Shown here in pieces: positions 8,481 through 17,364 of a stretch of DNA of 64,000 bases; the first letter of the stretch is position 1; every line of letters starts with the position of its first letter. Position numbers and translations under genes: made by a program. Under the pieces are notes generated by a model that worked only from the letters and a program-made list of their open reading frames with translations, was not told the origin of the DNA and searched no databases. The stretch is from the NCBI RefSeq assembly GCF_030581005.1, contig NZ_JAUQSX010000005.1:186001-250000 (forward strand), given 5' to 3'. The stretch comes from Hymenobacter mellowenesis. GTDB taxonomy: Bacteria > Bacteroidota > Bacteroidia > Cytophagales > Hymenobacteraceae.

Positions 8481-8600
8481 CTAAAATTTGATGCGAATGC
8501 CGAAAAAAGCCTCAACCCAGTTGAATCCCCTGCGCTGGAAAAGCAGTGTAGGGCCGAACAAGCGAGTTGCGGAAGTGTAGAAGCTGCTTAGAAAGTCTGA
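8481..8600 (-). pseudogene. C-terminal remnant of a predicted outer-membrane protein
   Basis: On the minus strand a frame of about 37 codons ends with FNWVEAFFGIRIKF then TAG. A terminal Phe after alternating hydrophobic residues is typical of the last strand of a Bacteroidota outer-membrane beta-barrel. No start is present and the frame runs into the palindrome at 8577-8730, so the gene is broken. Confidence 0.4.
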
Positions 8601-8730
8601 TTTGCCTACACGTCTGTCATCCTGAGCGCAGCGAAGGACCTTATCATGTCAGAACAACGCCTATTCTGACGTGATAAGGTCCTTCGCTGCGCTCAGGATG
8701 ACAAAGATTTTGACTTTCTAAACAGCTTCA
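8577..8730. repeat. Long palindrome, family A' (GTCATCCTGAGCGCAGCGAAGGACC)
   Basis: Core arms of 32 bases (8615-8646 and 8672-8703) are perfectly complementary. The symmetry continues imperfectly outward (AAGCTGCTTAGAAAGTC against GACTTTCTAAACAGCTT) and inward (TGTCAGA/TCTGACG). The core matches the hairpin at 56002-56104. Confidence 0.9.
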
Positions 8731-8843
8731 AAGTCTGCTATTAAAAGAAGATAATAGCGTAATCGAAGTCGAGAAGGCCAGCAAAGCGGCAGGGTCCAGG
8801 TACACTCATTCCAAAGCCGCTCTGATACCGGTTTTGTGGGCAT

Positions 8844-10313
8844 TTACGCAAACATCCCCACGGCATTCTTGCTCGGTAGCGCGGTCTTGCCGGTCAGCAG
8901 CAAATCCACCTGCCGGGCGGCTTCGCGGCCTTCCGAGATGGCCCAGACGACCAGCGACTGGCCGCGACGCATGTCGCCGGCCACGAAGACGTTGGGCTGG
9001 TTCGTGACGAAGGTTCGGTCGTCGGCCCGCACGTTGCCGCGCGGGTCGAGGTCGATTTCCAGCTCATTCAGGAGGCCGTCCACGCGGGGGCCGGTGAAGC
9101 CCAGGGCCAGCAGCACGCGCTGGCAGGGGATTTCGCGGTCGGAATCGGGCACCTCCTCAAAGCGGATGCGGCGGCCCATGACATCGGTTTCCCAAGTCAC
9201 GTCGCTCACGCGCAGGGCCCGGAGCCGGCCGGCCTCATCGGCCAGAAACGCCTTGGTATTGATGCCCCAGTAGCGCTGGCAGCCTTCTTCGTGCGAGGTG
9301 CTGCTGCGGAAAATGTGCGGCTCCAGCGGCCAGGGCGTGTGGGCGGGGCGCTCGGTGCCGGGCTGGTGCATGAGGGCAAACTGCGTGACGGAGCGGGCCC
9401 GCTGGCGGTTGGCCGTGCCCACGCAGTCGGAGCCCGTGTCGCCGCTGCCGATGACCACCACGTCTTGGTCTTCGACCCAGATTTCATCATCTTCAATGCC
9501 CAGCCCGCTTACCCGGCGGTTGTGCTGGGTGAGGTAGTCCATGGCGAAGTGGATGCCGGGCAGCTCGCGGCCGGGAATGTTCAGGCCGCGCGGCACGCTG
9601 GCCCCACCGGCCAGCACCACGGCGTGGAAGTCGCGGGTGAGTTGGGCGAAGGGTAGGTCGCGGCCGATTTCGGTGTTACAGCGGAAGCTGATGCCGTCCT
9701 CCTTCAGCAGGTCGATGCGGCGGTCGATGACCCACTTATCCAGCTTGAAATCGGGGATGCCGTAGCGGAGCAGGCCGCCGGGCCGGTCGTTGCGCTCGAA
9801 CACAGTGACGGTGTGGCCGGCCCGCGCCAGCTGCGCCGCCGCCGCCAGCCCGGCCGGACCCGAGCCCACCACGGCCACCGTCTGGCCCGATTTCAGGACC
9901 GGAGCCGTGGGCTGCACGTAGCCCTTCGCAAAGGCAATTTCGATGATGTGCTTCTCGATTTCCTCAATGGCCACCGGCGAGCTATGAATGCTGAGCACGC
10001 ACGCCGCCTCGCACGGCGCAGGGCAAATGCGGCCAGTGAACTCCGGGAAGTTGTTGGTGGCGCTGAGAATCTGGTAGGCATCTTCCCATTTCTCCGCACG
10101 CACCGCGTCGTTGAATTCGGGGATGATGTTGCCCAGCGGGCAGCCCGAATGGCAGAACGGGATGCCACAATCCATGCAGCGGGCCGCCTGCTGGGTGAGC
10201 TGCCCTTCGGAATAAGTGCCGACGAATTCGTGGTTGTGGGCCACGCGTTCCTGCGGCGCGGCCTTGGGCGGCAGCTCACGAGAGAATTCTTTGAAACCGG
10301 TGGGGTTGGGCAT
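8844..10313 (-). CDS. gltD: Glutamate synthase small subunit GltD
   Basis: 489 residues. The N-terminus has the cysteine clusters for Fe-S centres (CMDCGIPFCHSGCPLGN and CPAPCEAAC, residues about 40-110), then an FAD site VAVVGSGPAGLAAA (about 147-160) and an NADPH-site segment VVVIGSGDTGSDCVGTA (about 285-301). GltD passes electrons from NADPH to the large subunit for synthesis of glutamate from glutamine and 2-oxoglutarate. It lies downstream of gltB with a hairpin repeat in the 112-base gap. Part of its 3' end is duplicated at 6253-6405. Confidence 0.96.
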   Translation of the reverse strand: MPNPTGFKEFSRELPPKAAPQERVAHNHEFVGTYSEGQLTQQAARCMDCGIPFCHSGCPLGNIIPEFNDAVRAEKWEDAYQILSATNNFPEFTGRICPAPCEAACVLSIHSSPVAIEEIEKHIIEIAFAKGYVQPTAPVLKSGQTVAVVGSGPAGLAAAAQLARAGHTVTVFERNDRPGGLLRYGIPDFKLDKWVIDRRIDLLKEDGISFRCNTEIGRDLPFAQLTRDFHAVVLAGGASVPRGLNIPGRELPGIHFAMDYLTQHNRRVSGLGIEDDEIWVEDQDVVVIGSGDTGSDCVGTANRQRARSVTQFALMHQPGTERPAHTPWPLEPHIFRSSTSHEEGCQRYWGINTKAFLADEAGRLRALRVSDVTWETDVMGRRIRFEEVPDSDREIPCQRVLLALGFTGPRVDGLLNELEIDLDPRGNVRADDRTFVTNQPNVFVAGDMRRGQSLVVWAISEGREAARQVDLLLTGKTALPSKNAVGMFA

Positions 10314-10332
10314 GGGTCGTGGGTTGATAAGG

Positions 10333-10419
10333 AGCGCAGAGTTTCGCGGAGTGAGCAGAGTTCCGCAGAGTGTGGACCTGCCTTTGCAAAACTCTGCTCA
10401 CTCCGCGAAACTCTGCGCT
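10333..10419. repeat. Long hairpin repeat between gltB and gltD (family D)
   Basis: AGCGCAGAGTTTCGCGGAGTGAGCAGAGTT (in two halves) at 10333-10362 is perfectly complementary to 10390-10419. It is a different sequence from the other hairpin families here but has the same size and intergenic position, inside what should be one gltB-gltD operon. Confidence 0.88.
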
Positions 10420-10425
10420 TAAAAG

Positions 10426-13400
10426 CTATTTTGCGGTAACGTACCGCGCCTTTTGCAGCACCTTCTTGTATTCACTCGGAAACACTTTCACGAATTTCCC
10501 GGTCTCCTCCTGCCAATTTCCCAGCAGAAACGCTGCAACTTGGCTGCCGGTCAGTTCCACGTGCTTCCGCAGCAGCTCCTGAATCTGGTCCTCGTCGTCG
10601 GCATCGAGCGGGTCTAGCTCCACCATTTCGGGGTTGCAGTTGGAGGGAAATAGGCCTTCGGGGTCGTAAATCCAGGCGATGCCGCCGCTCATGCCGGCGG
10701 CGAAGTTGCGGCCCGTCTGGCCCAGGATGAGGGCGCGGCCGCCGGTCATGTACTCGCAGCCGTGGTCGCCTACGCCCTCGACCACGGCTGTGGCGCCGGA
10801 GTTGCGCACCGCAAACCGCTCGCCCGCCTGCCCGCGCACGAACAGCGCGCCGGAGGTGGCGCCGTACAGCGCCACGTTGCCGATGATGATGTTTTGCTCG
10901 GGCACGAAATGGGCGGCGGGGGAGGGGAAGATGGCCAGCTGCGCGCCGCTCAGGCCCTTGCCCACGTAGTCGTTGGCCTCGCCTTCGAGCGCGAAGGACA
11001 AGCCGCGCACGCTGAACGCGCCGAAGCTTTGGCCCGCCGAGCCGCGAAAGCGGTAATTAATGGTGTTGTCGGGCAAGCCGGCGGCGTGGTAGCGCTTGGC
11101 AATCTCATTGGAAAGCAGCGTGCCGATGGTGCGGTCGATGTTCTGCACCTCGAACTCGGCGAAAACCGGCGTCTGCTCATTCAGGGCCGGTTGGGCGTGT
11201 TCCAGCAGCTGCCAATCCAGGATGCCGCGGATGCCGTGGTCCTGCGCCTCGCTGTTGTAGAGGGTACCGCCGGAGATGTTCACGGCCGGATGTAGCATGT
11301 CGGTCAGGTCGAGGTGGCGGGCTTTCCAGTGGGTGATGCCCTCGCGCACTTTCAGGAATTCGGGGCGGCCCACCATCTCATTTATCGTGCGGAAACCCAG
11401 CTCGGCCATGATTTCGCGCATTTCCTCGGCCAGGAAACGGAACAGGTTCACGATGTGCTCGGGCTGGCCAGTGAAGAGCTTGCGTAGTTCGGGGTCCTGG
11501 GTGGCCACGCCCACGGGGCAGGTGTTGAGGTGGCATTTGCGCATCATCACGCAGCCGCCGGCTACCAGCGCGGCCGTGGCCACGCCCCATTCTTCGGCCC
11601 CCAGCAGCGCCGCTACGGCCAGGTCGCGGCCGGTTTTCAGTTGGCCGTCGGCTTGCAGCACCACGCGGCTACGGAGCTGGTTGCGCACCAGGGTTTGGTG
11701 AGCTTCGGCCAGGCCCAGCTCCCAGGGCAGGCCGGCGTGCTTGATGGAGCTGATGGGCGAGGCGCCCGTACCGCCGTCGTAGCCAGCAATGAGAATCACG
11801 TCGGCGTGGGCTTTCGCCACGCCGGCCGCGATAGTGCCCACTCCTGCCTTGCTCACCAGTTTCACGTTGATGCGGGCGGCGCGGTTAGCGTTTTTGAGGT
11901 CGAAGATGAGCTGGGCTAGGTCTTCGATGGAGTAGATGTCGTGGTGGGGCGGGGGCGAAATTAGGCCGACGCCGGGCGTGGCGTGGCGCACTTTGGCAAT
12001 CCACTCGTCCACCTTGTGGCCGGGGAGCTGGCCGCCCTCACCGGGCTTGGCGCCCTGGGCCATCTTGATTTGCAGCTCGTCAGCATTCGTCAGATAATGT
12101 GCCGTGACGCCGAAGCGCGCCGACGCCACCTGCTTGATGGCCGAGCGCATGGAGTCGCCGTTTTCCATGACTTCATAGCGCAGCGGGTCCTCGCCACCCT
12201 CGCCGGTGTTGCTTTTGCCGCCGATGCGGTTCATGGCAATGGCCAGCGTGCTGTGCGCCTCGTGCGAAATCGAGCCAAACGACATGGCCCCGGTCGCAAA
12301 CCGCTTCATGATGCCCTCGGCCGGCTCCACTTCGTCCAGCGAAATTGCCTCGCGGTGATGAGCGAAATCCAGCAGCCCGCGCAGGGTAAACATGCGCTCC
12401 GGCTGCTCATTTATCAGCTTCGCATACCGCTGATAATTAGCGTAGTTGTTCGTCCGCGTCGCCAGTTGCAGCAGGTGTACGGTTTCGGGATTGAACATGT
12501 GCGCCTCGCCGCGCCGCCGCCAGTGGTAGAGGCCGCCATCGGGCAGCAGCGTCTGCTCGTCGGGGGTGGTGCTTTTGAAGCCCTGGAAGTGCTTGTACAG
12601 CGTTTCGCGGGCAATTTCATCCAGCCCCAACCCGCCGATGCGCGTGACCGCGCCGCAGAAATAAGCGTCCACCACGGCCTGATTCAGGCCCAGAATCTCG
12701 AACACCTGCGCGCCATGGTAGCTCTGCAAGGTCGAAATTCCCATCTTCGAGAAAATCTTCAGCAGGCCGTCGCACACGGCTTTGATGTAGTTGTAATTCA
12801 GCTGCTCGTGGTCCAGATTGGTGTTGAACTGGTCTGCCTCGTGCATGGTCCGGATGGTGGCCAGTGCCAGGTAGGGGTTGATGGCCGTGGCCCCGAACGA
12901 CAGCAGACAGGCGAAATGGTGCACTTCCCACACGTCGCCGGCCTCCACCACCAGGCCCACCGTGCCCCGACAGCCGAGCTTAATCAGGTGGTGATGCACG
13001 GCCGAAACCGCCAGCAGCGACGGGATGGGCGCGTGCAGCGAATCCACGCCGCGGTCCGACAAAATCAGGACTTCGTAGCCGTCGTTCACCGCATCCTCGG
13101 CGTAGCGACAGAGGCGGGCGAGGCCGCGTTCCAGCGCGCCGGGCTGCTCATCGGCCTTAAAATAAGTCAGCAAGGTCTTGGCGTTGAACAGGCCCGTATC
13201 GATGCTGCGCAGCTTCTCCAGCTCCAGGTTGCTCAGGATGGGCTGCCGCAGCGCCACGCAGTGGCAGTGGTGTTTGTCCTCGTCCAGAATATTGCCGTTG
13301 TTGCCCAGAAACGTGGCCAGACTCATCACCAGCCGCTCCCGGATGGGGTCGATGGGCGGGTTGGTGACCTGCGCGAAAAACTGCTTGAAGTAGCTGCTCA

Positions 13401-14967
13401 GGTGCTGGGGCTGGTCGGAAAGCACGGCCAGCGGTACGTCCACACCCATCGAGCCGATGAGCTCCTTGCCCTCCAGCGCCATCGGCGTGATGAGCACGTC
13501 GATGTCCTCGCGGGTGTAGCCGAACACCTGGTGGTACTTAAACACCGAATCTGCCGCCAGCTCCGTGAACACCTGGCGCGGCTCGGGCAGCTCTTCGAGG
13601 CGAATCTGGTACTCGTTCAGCCACGTGCCGTAGGGCTGGTGGCCGGCGGCCTGGGCCTTCAACTCCTCGTCGGTGATAATGCGGCCGGCCACGGTGTCGA
13701 CCAGTAGCATTTTACCGGGCTGGAGACGGCCTTTCTGCACCACGGTGGCGGGGTCGATGCCCAGCACGCCGGCCTCGGAGGCCACCAGCACGCGGCCGTC
13801 GGTGGTTTCGAGGTAGCGTAGGGGGCGCAGGCCGTTGCGGTCGAGCATGGCGCCGATGAGCTTGCCGTCGGTAAAGAGCAGGGCGGCCGGGCCGTCCCAG
13901 GGTTCCATAAAGGTGGCGTGGAACTCGTAGAAGGCCTTTTTGAGCGGGTCCATCTGGGTGTTGCCGTCCCAGGCTTCGGGCACCAGCATCATCATCACGT
14001 GCGGCAGCGGGCGGCCCGAGTGCAGCAGAATTTCCACCACGTTATCCAGGCAGGCCGAGTCCGACTGCCCGGCATCGACTACCGGCAGCAGCATGTCCAT
14101 CTCCTCGGCCGAGAAATAGGGCGACACGTAGCTGCGCAAACCCGCGTAAAACCAGTTCAGGTTGCCCCGTAGCGTGTTAATCTCGCCATTGTGCGCCAGA
14201 AACCGGAACGGCTGGGCCAGCTTCCAGCTCGGAAACGTATTGGTCGAAAACCGCGAATGCACCAGCCCAAACGCCGACGTCACCCGCTCGTCGCTGAGGT
14301 CGGGGAAGTAACCGCGCACCTGGTAGGTGGTCAGCTGGCCCTTGTACACGATTGTTTTGCAGGAGAGCGAGGCGAAGTAAAACACGTCCATCGCGGCCGT
14401 CACCGTCTCGCGCACCGTCTTGAAAATCAGGCGGCGCAGCACGTACAGCTTGCGCTCAAAGTCATCCGGATTGGTAATGCCCGCCGGGCGGCCGAAAAAC
14501 ACCTGCTCCATCACCGGCTCGGCGGCCAGCGCCGTGGGGCCGATGCCAGTCGGGTTCACCGGCACGGGCCGGTAGCCCAGCAGCGGGAATCCCAGCCGCG
14601 CGGCCGCGCCGTTGATGACCTCGCGGCAGGCTTCGCGCAGCTTTTCGTCCTTCGGTAAATAGGCAAAGCCCACGCCGTAGCTGCCAGGCTCGGGCAGGCG
14701 GATATTCAGGGCCACGCACTCTTCCAGCAGAAACCAGTGCGGAATCTGAATGAGCAGCCCGGCCCCGTCGCCGGAGTCGGCATCGCAGCCACAGGCGCCG
14801 CGGTGCTCCATGTTTTCCAGCATGGTCAGCGCGTCGGCAATGGTCTGGTGCGTTTTGCGGCCGTTGAGGTAGGTGATGAAACCGGTCCCGCAGGCATCGT
14901 GCTCGAATTCGGGGCGGTACAGGCCCTGCGGAGCGTCGGTGGATGGTATCGGGGCGTTAAAAGTCAT
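10426..14967 (-). CDS. gltB: Glutamate synthase large subunit GltB
   Basis: 1513 residues, normal for bacterial GltB. Cys26 (in DACGTGF) is the expected N-terminal nucleophile of the glutaminase domain after propeptide removal. The FMN/synthase region contains GEGGEDPLRY and KPGEGGQLPGHKV; the 3Fe-4S cluster motif is CHLNTCPVG; the C-terminal GXGXG-type domain carries GGRALILGQTGRNFAAGMSGG. It releases ammonia from glutamine and channels it to 2-oxoglutarate. First gene of the gltB-gltD unit. Confidence 0.97.
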   Translation of the reverse strand: MTFNAPIPSTDAPQGLYRPEFEHDACGTGFITYLNGRKTHQTIADALTMLENMEHRGACGCDADSGDGAGLLIQIPHWFLLEECVALNIRLPEPGSYGVGFAYLPKDEKLREACREVINGAAARLGFPLLGYRPVPVNPTGIGPTALAAEPVMEQVFFGRPAGITNPDDFERKLYVLRRLIFKTVRETVTAAMDVFYFASLSCKTIVYKGQLTTYQVRGYFPDLSDERVTSAFGLVHSRFSTNTFPSWKLAQPFRFLAHNGEINTLRGNLNWFYAGLRSYVSPYFSAEEMDMLLPVVDAGQSDSACLDNVVEILLHSGRPLPHVMMMLVPEAWDGNTQMDPLKKAFYEFHATFMEPWDGPAALLFTDGKLIGAMLDRNGLRPLRYLETTDGRVLVASEAGVLGIDPATVVQKGRLQPGKMLLVDTVAGRIITDEELKAQAAGHQPYGTWLNEYQIRLEELPEPRQVFTELAADSVFKYHQVFGYTREDIDVLITPMALEGKELIGSMGVDVPLAVLSDQPQHLSSYFKQFFAQVTNPPIDPIRERLVMSLATFLGNNGNILDEDKHHCHCVALRQPILSNLELEKLRSIDTGLFNAKTLLTYFKADEQPGALERGLARLCRYAEDAVNDGYEVLILSDRGVDSLHAPIPSLLAVSAVHHHLIKLGCRGTVGLVVEAGDVWEVHHFACLLSFGATAINPYLALATIRTMHEADQFNTNLDHEQLNYNYIKAVCDGLLKIFSKMGISTLQSYHGAQVFEILGLNQAVVDAYFCGAVTRIGGLGLDEIARETLYKHFQGFKSTTPDEQTLLPDGGLYHWRRRGEAHMFNPETVHLLQLATRTNNYANYQRYAKLINEQPERMFTLRGLLDFAHHREAISLDEVEPAEGIMKRFATGAMSFGSISHEAHSTLAIAMNRIGGKSNTGEGGEDPLRYEVMENGDSMRSAIKQVASARFGVTAHYLTNADELQIKMAQGAKPGEGGQLPGHKVDEWIAKVRHATPGVGLISPPPHHDIYSIEDLAQLIFDLKNANRAARINVKLVSKAGVGTIAAGVAKAHADVILIAGYDGGTGASPISSIKHAGLPWELGLAEAHQTLVRNQLRSRVVLQADGQLKTGRDLAVAALLGAEEWGVATAALVAGGCVMMRKCHLNTCPVGVATQDPELRKLFTGQPEHIVNLFRFLAEEMREIMAELGFRTINEMVGRPEFLKVREGITHWKARHLDLTDMLHPAVNISGGTLYNSEAQDHGIRGILDWQLLEHAQPALNEQTPVFAEFEVQNIDRTIGTLLSNEIAKRYHAAGLPDNTINYRFRGSAGQSFGAFSVRGLSFALEGEANDYVGKGLSGAQLAIFPSPAAHFVPEQNIIIGNVALYGATSGALFVRGQAGERFAVRNSGATAVVEGVGDHGCEYMTGGRALILGQTGRNFAAGMSGGIAWIYDPEGLFPSNCNPEMVELDPLDADDEDQIQELLRKHVELTGSQVAAFLLGNWQEETGKFVKVFPSEYKKVLQKARYVTAK

Positions 14968-15578
14968 AGGGGAGGGGCCGCGTGAAATCGGGTAGCTGCA
15001 CGCAGGCCTTTACAAGTAACGGGCTGGTGCCGGGAGGTGAAATGGCGGTGGTGGGTAGTTTACTATTTCTGAGGATGGGATATTGGGTGGTAGGATTTTG
15101 GGGGAGAGTGGGTTAGTTGGGGCGGTTTTACAATGTCAAAACGAGTTGTTAGGCCGTCGGCGCGGCAACTCGCCCGGCAGAACCTCACCCCCGGCCCCGG
15201 TTCGCGTAATGCGCGAAGCCAAAAGAGAGGGGAGCCTGACGAACTGTAGCGTGGACTCTGCGAGTCCGCGCCTGCCCGAAAGTGCCCCACACGGCGCAGC
15301 CAGAACGCGGACTCACAGAGTCCACGCTACAACTGCGCATGCCCGGTGCTCCCTCTTTTTTGGAGAGGGGGTCAGGGGGTAAGGGTGACATGAGGGCTAT
15401 AAACCAACGCACTACTACCCCCGCTGACCGGTGCGGCACTGTAAGTTACGGGCGCTTTTTCCAGATTCTGCCGCTACTACAAGAAGTTTGGATTACTTTT
15501 TCGAAAAACTACAACCAGCCTTGAAATCAAAAGGCCCCAAACGTTTTCAGTAGTTTTTACTCCCAAATACCAATTCAA
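14968..15578. other. Intergenic region between gltB and the nickel permease
   Basis: This divergent gap contains the nested repeat at 15183-15384 and presumably promoters for gltB and the permease. No gene of its own is supported. Confidence 0.55.
15183..15384. repeat. Nested inverted repeats: outer C/G-rich element with family B hairpin inside
   Basis: The outer arms are an imperfect pair (CCTCACCCCC...AGAGAGGGGAGC against GCTCCCTCTTTTTTGGAGAGGGGG...GGGGGTAAGG). Inside, TGTAGCGTGGACTCTGCGAG... (15245-15270) pairs with ...CACAGAGTCCACGCTACA (15306-15331). The inner hairpin is the same family as those at 27275 and 28111, so one repeat seems to have entered or grown inside another. Confidence 0.75.
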
Positions 15579-16187
15579 ATGCAAGGCCTGTTACCCATTT
15601 TGTTTGCTTCCATAGCCGGAATGGGTCACGCATTTGAACCCGACCACTTGCTGGCTGTGGGCAACCTTATTTCCCGCCGTGACACCCTCGCCGAAGCCCT
15701 GCGCGACGGCATCTACTGGGGCCTGGGTCACACTACCACACTGGTTGTCGTGGGCGCTATCATCCTATTGGGCCGCGTCACCTTCCTCACCTCCGGCTAC
15801 TTCGAAGCCGCCGTAGGCCTGATGCTCATCGTGATGGGCATCAGCCGGCTGCTTGACCAAAGCAAGCCTCCCGCCAAGGTGCGGCCCGGTGCCACGCCCT
15901 CCCGCGCCGCCTACGCCGTGGGCCTGCTCCACGGCCTGGCCGGCAGCGGCGCGCTGGTGCTGCTGGTGATGAGCGAAATCCGCGACCCGTGGCTGAGCGT
16001 GCTGTACTTCGCGGTATTCGGCATAGGCTCTATTCTAGGCATGTTCATCGTGGCCGGCCTGTGCAGCGTGCCGTTTACGAAGCGTATGAAAATCAGCCGG
16101 ACGTTGAAAACGGCCACGATTACGCTTTCTTCGCTCGTCTGTATTTTCTATGGTGGCTGGATGATTTATGGGAATGTGCGATGGTGA
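15579..16187 (+). CDS. UreH/NiCoT-type nickel permease
   Basis: 202 residues with about six hydrophobic segments. The N-terminal helix carries HAFEPDH, the H-x4-D-H signature of nickel/cobalt permeases, followed by GHTTTLVVVGAI in the next helix. Proteins of this kind import Ni2+ across the inner membrane. Its place just upstream of the urease genes, on the same strand, supports a role in supplying nickel to urease. A hairpin repeat separates it from ureAB. Confidence 0.82.
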   Translation: MQGLLPILFASIAGMGHAFEPDHLLAVGNLISRRDTLAEALRDGIYWGLGHTTTLVVVGAIILLGRVTFLTSGYFEAAVGLMLIVMGISRLLDQSKPPAKVRPGATPSRAAYAVGLLHGLAGSGALVLLVMSEIRDPWLSVLYFAVFGIGSILGMFIVAGLCSVPFTKRMKISRTLKTATITLSSLVCIFYGGWMIYGNVRW

Positions 16188-16200
16188 GCCGCCAGAACGA

Positions 16201-16309
16201 TGTAGAGACGCGACACTTCGCGTCTCCCCGTTGAACGACCGGAACCACGCCGCCAGCCCAGCCATAACAACATCAGCAACGACGAGACGCGAAGTGTCGC
16301 GTCTCTACA
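16201..16309. repeat. Long hairpin repeat, family C (GTAGAGACGCGACACTTCGCG)
   Basis: TGTAGAGACGCGACACTTCG... (16201-16226) is perfectly complementary to 16284-16309. The arms are themselves partly palindromic (CGCGACACTTCGCG). It sits 16 bases before the ureAB ATG, so it would be in the leader of that mRNA if transcribed from the permease. Confidence 0.88.
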
Positions 16310-16325
16310 ATTGTCCGACGAACCT

Positions 16326-17060
16326 ATGCACCTCTCCCCCAAAGACCTCGACAAGCTCATCCTCCACCAGGCAGGTTTCGTCGCCCAAAAGCGCTACGCC
16401 CGCGGCCTGCTCCTGAACTACCCCGAAGCCCTGGCCCTCATCGCCACGCAGCTGCTGGAGTTCATCCGCGACGGCGAGCGGGTGGCCGTGCTTATGGACA
16501 AGGGCAAGCAGCTGCTGGGCCTGGCCGACGTGCTGCCCGGCGTGGCCGACATGCTCCACGAAGTCCAAATCGAAGGCACCTTCCCCGACGGCACCAAGCT
16601 CGTGACCGTGCACCACCCCATCTGCCGCGAAACCGGCGATGCCGCCCTGGCCCTCTACGGCTCTGGCCTCACCCGCGCCCCGGCCCCCGGCGCCGCGCCC
16701 GCCCACGCCAGCCACCCCCAGCCCGGCGAATACCAGCTGCTCCCGACCGACATCATCCTCAACGAAAGCCGCGCCACGGTGGACGTGGACGTCGTGAACA
16801 TGGGCGACCGGCCCGTGCAGGTCGGCTCGCACTACCCCTTCTTCGAAACCAACGCGGCGCTGCACTTCGACCGCGCCGCCGCCTACGGTTTCCGCCTCAA
16901 CATCCCGGCCGGCACGGCGGTGCGCTTCGAGCCCGGCGAGCGCAAGCGCGTGCGCCTGGTGGCCCTGGCCGGCGAGCGCATCGTGTACGGCGGCAATGGG
17001 CTCATTGATGGGAAGCTGGATGACGCTGAAAAGAAGCAACAGGCGCTAGAGAAACTGTGA
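16326..17060 (+). CDS. ureAB: Fused urease gamma-beta subunit (UreA-UreB)
   Basis: 244 residues. Residues 1-100 match UreA ([42 protein letters not shown]); a Pro/Ala-rich linker follows; residues about 130-235 match UreB ([47 protein letters not shown]). Gamma-beta fusions are known in some ureases. It forms the structural part of the nickel urease with UreC. ATG 16326 was chosen; an upstream in-frame TTG overlaps the hairpin. UreC is not adjacent but 1.2 kb downstream. Confidence 0.95.
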   Translation: MHLSPKDLDKLILHQAGFVAQKRYARGLLLNYPEALALIATQLLEFIRDGERVAVLMDKGKQLLGLADVLPGVADMLHEVQIEGTFPDGTKLVTVHHPICRETGDAALALYGSGLTRAPAPGAAPAHASHPQPGEYQLLPTDIILNESRATVDVDVVNMGDRPVQVGSHYPFFETNAALHFDRAAAYGFRLNIPAGTAVRFEPGERKRVRLVALAGERIVYGGNGLIDGKLDDAEKKQQALEKL

Positions 17061-17140
17061 TTTTATTTGAATGAAGTTTTCGCAATTACTCGTATAACTG
17101 ACAGCATTTTCAATGTTGGTATCACTTTGACGATAGTTGC

Positions 17141-17148
17141 TATCTTTG
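17141..17148 (+). promoter_or_regulatory. Candidate -7 box for a small structured RNA
   Basis: TATCTTTG(CA) matches TAnnTTTG; a TTG lies about 22 bases upstream (17116-17118), close to the usual -33 spacing. The following bases (CAAATAAAAGAAGG) resemble those after the promoter at 20059 (CAAACAAATAAGGG). Confidence 0.6.
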
Positions 17149-17152
17149 CAAA

Positions 17153-17361
17153 TAAAAGAAGGACCGCCACGCTTTCGCATAACGGCCCTTCTGGTGAAAT
17201 GTCCACGTCACCACGCTCGAACCAAAACATTAGAAGGGCGCGGAGGGATTGTTAATGAACCCGGCTAATGGGACCGGCCCTCACTCCTAGAATGCTTTAC
17301 AGCACATTCTAATGTTCTAGTTCTACATCGGCAGCCGCTGTAACGGCTGCCGATTTTTTTT
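17153..17361 (+). ncRNA. Unassigned small structured RNA between ureAB and ureC
   Basis: A promoter-like box and a strong terminator frame about 205 bases with several hairpins: AGAAGGaCCG pairs with CGGcCCTTCT (17157-17192), GGTGA with TCACC (17193-17212), AGAATG with CATTCT (17289-17310), then the terminator. No long open frame runs through it; three tiny ATG frames (18, 11 and 6 codons) are present. I do not recognise an Rfam family. It could be a regulatory RNA or part of a small mobile or defence unit. Confidence 0.5.
17327..17361 (+). terminator. Strong terminator of the small RNA
   Basis: ATCGGCAGCCG (17327-17337) pairs perfectly with CGGCTGCCGAT (17344-17354) around CTGTAA and is followed by eight T. 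It faces the convergent gene ending at 17365. Confidence 0.9.
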
Positions 17362-17364
17362 GCC

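Larger units (their letters stand above)
8299..8843. other. Gene-poor stretch with an OMP fragment and a long palindrome
   Basis: No intact gene. It holds a C-terminal fragment of a membrane-type protein (8481-8600, minus) and the hairpin repeat near 8577-8730. The rest shows nothing I can assign. Confidence 0.6.

Noticed and set aside
11983..13707. 574-codon open frame on the plus strand
   Set aside because: It lies fully opposite gltB; long antisense frames are expected in GC-rich genes, and its His/Gln/Arg-rich product has no family features.
16311..16325. TTG start for ureAB
   Set aside because: It lies at the edge of the hairpin repeat; ATG 16326 begins with the conserved UreA start.
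17063..17230. 55-codon hydrophobic minus-strand frame overlapping the small RNA
   Set aside because: It has no promoter-like box or conserved-looking start, and it overlaps the ureAB end region by chance as far as can be seen.
17153..17361. Retron or CRISPR-associated RNA
   Set aside because: No reverse transcriptase, cas gene or repeat-spacer array is near it.
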